DNA from: Shewanella sp. MBTL60-007
GTDB taxonomy: Bacteria; Pseudomonadota; Gammaproteobacteria; Enterobacterales; Shewanellaceae
Length of the DNA: 50,456 nt
Assembly (NCBI RefSeq): GCF_019654915.1
Contig: NZ_BPET01000043.1
Location: forward strand, 1-50,456
Reading direction: 5' to 3'
A model generated the notes under the pieces. It saw nothing but the letters and a program-made list of their open reading frames with translations, was not told the DNA's origin and searched no databases. Shown in pieces: positions 50,093-50,456 of the stretch (position 1 is its first letter; every line of letters starts with the position of its first letter). A program made the translations under genes and the position numbers.

Positions 50093-50120
50093 TTGACGCC
50101 GACACTGGAGAGTGTAGAAT
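50093..50120 (+). promoter_or_regulatory. rRNA operon promoter P2
   Basis: TTGACG and TAGAAT stand 16 bp apart, with a GC-rich segment ACGCC after the -10. It lies 189 bp after P1, giving tandem promoters as in E. coli rrn operons. Confidence 0.8.
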
Positions 50121-50177
50121 ACGCCTCCTCAGCCAAACGACCTAAGCGTCTAAGGCGAAGTCTGAAAGATGACTTCA

Positions 50178-50190
50178 CGCTCTTTAACAA
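50178..50190 (+). promoter_or_regulatory. rRNA leader boxA antitermination site
   Basis: CGCTCTTTAACAA differs from the E. coli boxA TGCTCTTTAACAA in the first base only. It recruits NusB/S10 to prevent early termination. A 9-bp hairpin (50240-50258) follows in the leader. Confidence 0.85.
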
Positions 50191-50374
50191 TATGACAAGC
50201 AAATCTGTGTGGACACTCACAGGTGTTGAGTTAATCGAAATTACATCTTAGATGTAATCAAAATTTTTCTCGATGAACCACTGAGTGACCATAGCAATAT
50301 GTAAACTTCATTAGCCTTAAGGTTGATGAAAAACAGTATAATTCATTGAGCAGGTCTTCGGACCATCAAAACTT

Positions 50375-50456
50375 TAATTGAAGAGTTTGATCATGGCTCA
50401 GATTGAACGCTGGCGGCAGGCCTAACACATGCAAGTCGAGCGGTAACACAAGGGAG
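50375..50456 (+). rRNA. rrs: 16S ribosomal RNA, 5' end (cut by window edge)
   Basis: The sequence AATTGAAGAGTTTGATCATG, then GCTCAGATTGAACGCTGGCG and the following ACACATGCAAGTCGAGCGG, is the universal 5' end of bacterial 16S rRNA. The mature 5' end is placed at 50375 by alignment in mind with E. coli; one base either way is possible. About 82 bases lie in the window. Confidence 0.98.

Overview
The window looks like a chromosomal segment of a marine gammaproteobacterium, most probably a Shewanella. The order hslR-hslO-pckA beside a complete gspC-N cluster, then nudE-cysQ, selD-selU, a desaturase divergent from fabR, trmA, murI and an rRNA operon is typical of that genus, and the proteins resemble E. 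coli relatives at intermediate distance. Species cannot be told from this sequence. There is no phage, transposon, CRISPR array or tRNA gene; most of the window is core chromosome with a few accessory patches.

Layout. 1-2.9 kb: two divergent glycosyltransferases (the first cut by the window edge), a small basic DUF2986 protein and a GltS glutamate permease. 3.1-6.4 kb: a five-gene bufferin-type metallophore operon (DUF2282 precursor, DUF692/MNIO enzyme, DUF2063 partner, ECF sigma factor, membrane anti-sigma-like protein), convergent with a tandem-DUF333 lipoprotein. 7-10 kb: moeA-moeB (molybdenum cofactor) divergent from ferritin ftnA, which has a Fur-box-like site. 10-14.6 kb: a large NIT-HAMP-PAS-GGDEF-EAL protein and ribB behind an FMN riboswitch. 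14.8-23.2 kb: a lipoprotein oligopeptidase B coupled to a GIY-YIG protein, a signal peptidase I, a DGSG-repeat lipoprotein, a heptanucleotide tandem array, a methyltransferase, an M14 peptidase, and a membrane protein/XRE regulator pair. 23.5-26.6 kb: pckA, hslO and hslR. 26.8-38.5 kb: the type II secretion operon gspCDEFGHIJKLMN. 38.5-42.8 kb: yrfG divergent from nudE-cysQ-GNAT-MFS. 42.8-47 kb: selD-selU, then the desaturase and fabR sharing a control region. 47.1-50.5 kb: trmA, murI, a membrane-anchored RRM protein, and a tandem-promoter rRNA leader running into the 5' end of 16S rRNA.

How genes work together. The buf operon encodes a secreted Cys peptide, its modifying enzyme pair and its own sigma/anti-sigma switch, so it looks like a self-contained metal-stress module. 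The twelve gsp genes make a type II secretion system without its prepilin peptidase, which must be encoded elsewhere. FabR probably represses the neighbouring desaturase through an 18-bp palindrome. SelD makes the selenophosphate used by SelU for tRNA selenouridine.

Most notable second-look items: the buf module with its sigma/anti-sigma pair; two unrelated 7-bp tandem arrays (one rich in CTAG, one in the pckA 3' UTR); an MFS protein carrying what looks like a dead acyltransferase domain; the FabR-type palindrome; the Asn/Gly tail of GspJ; hexapeptide repeats on the GIY-YIG protein; and the membrane-tethered RRM protein. Several start codons were moved downstream from the longest reading frame on ribosome-binding-site and family grounds (ribB, methyltransferase, pckA, gspE, gspH, gspL, selD, selU, desaturase, fabR, murI).
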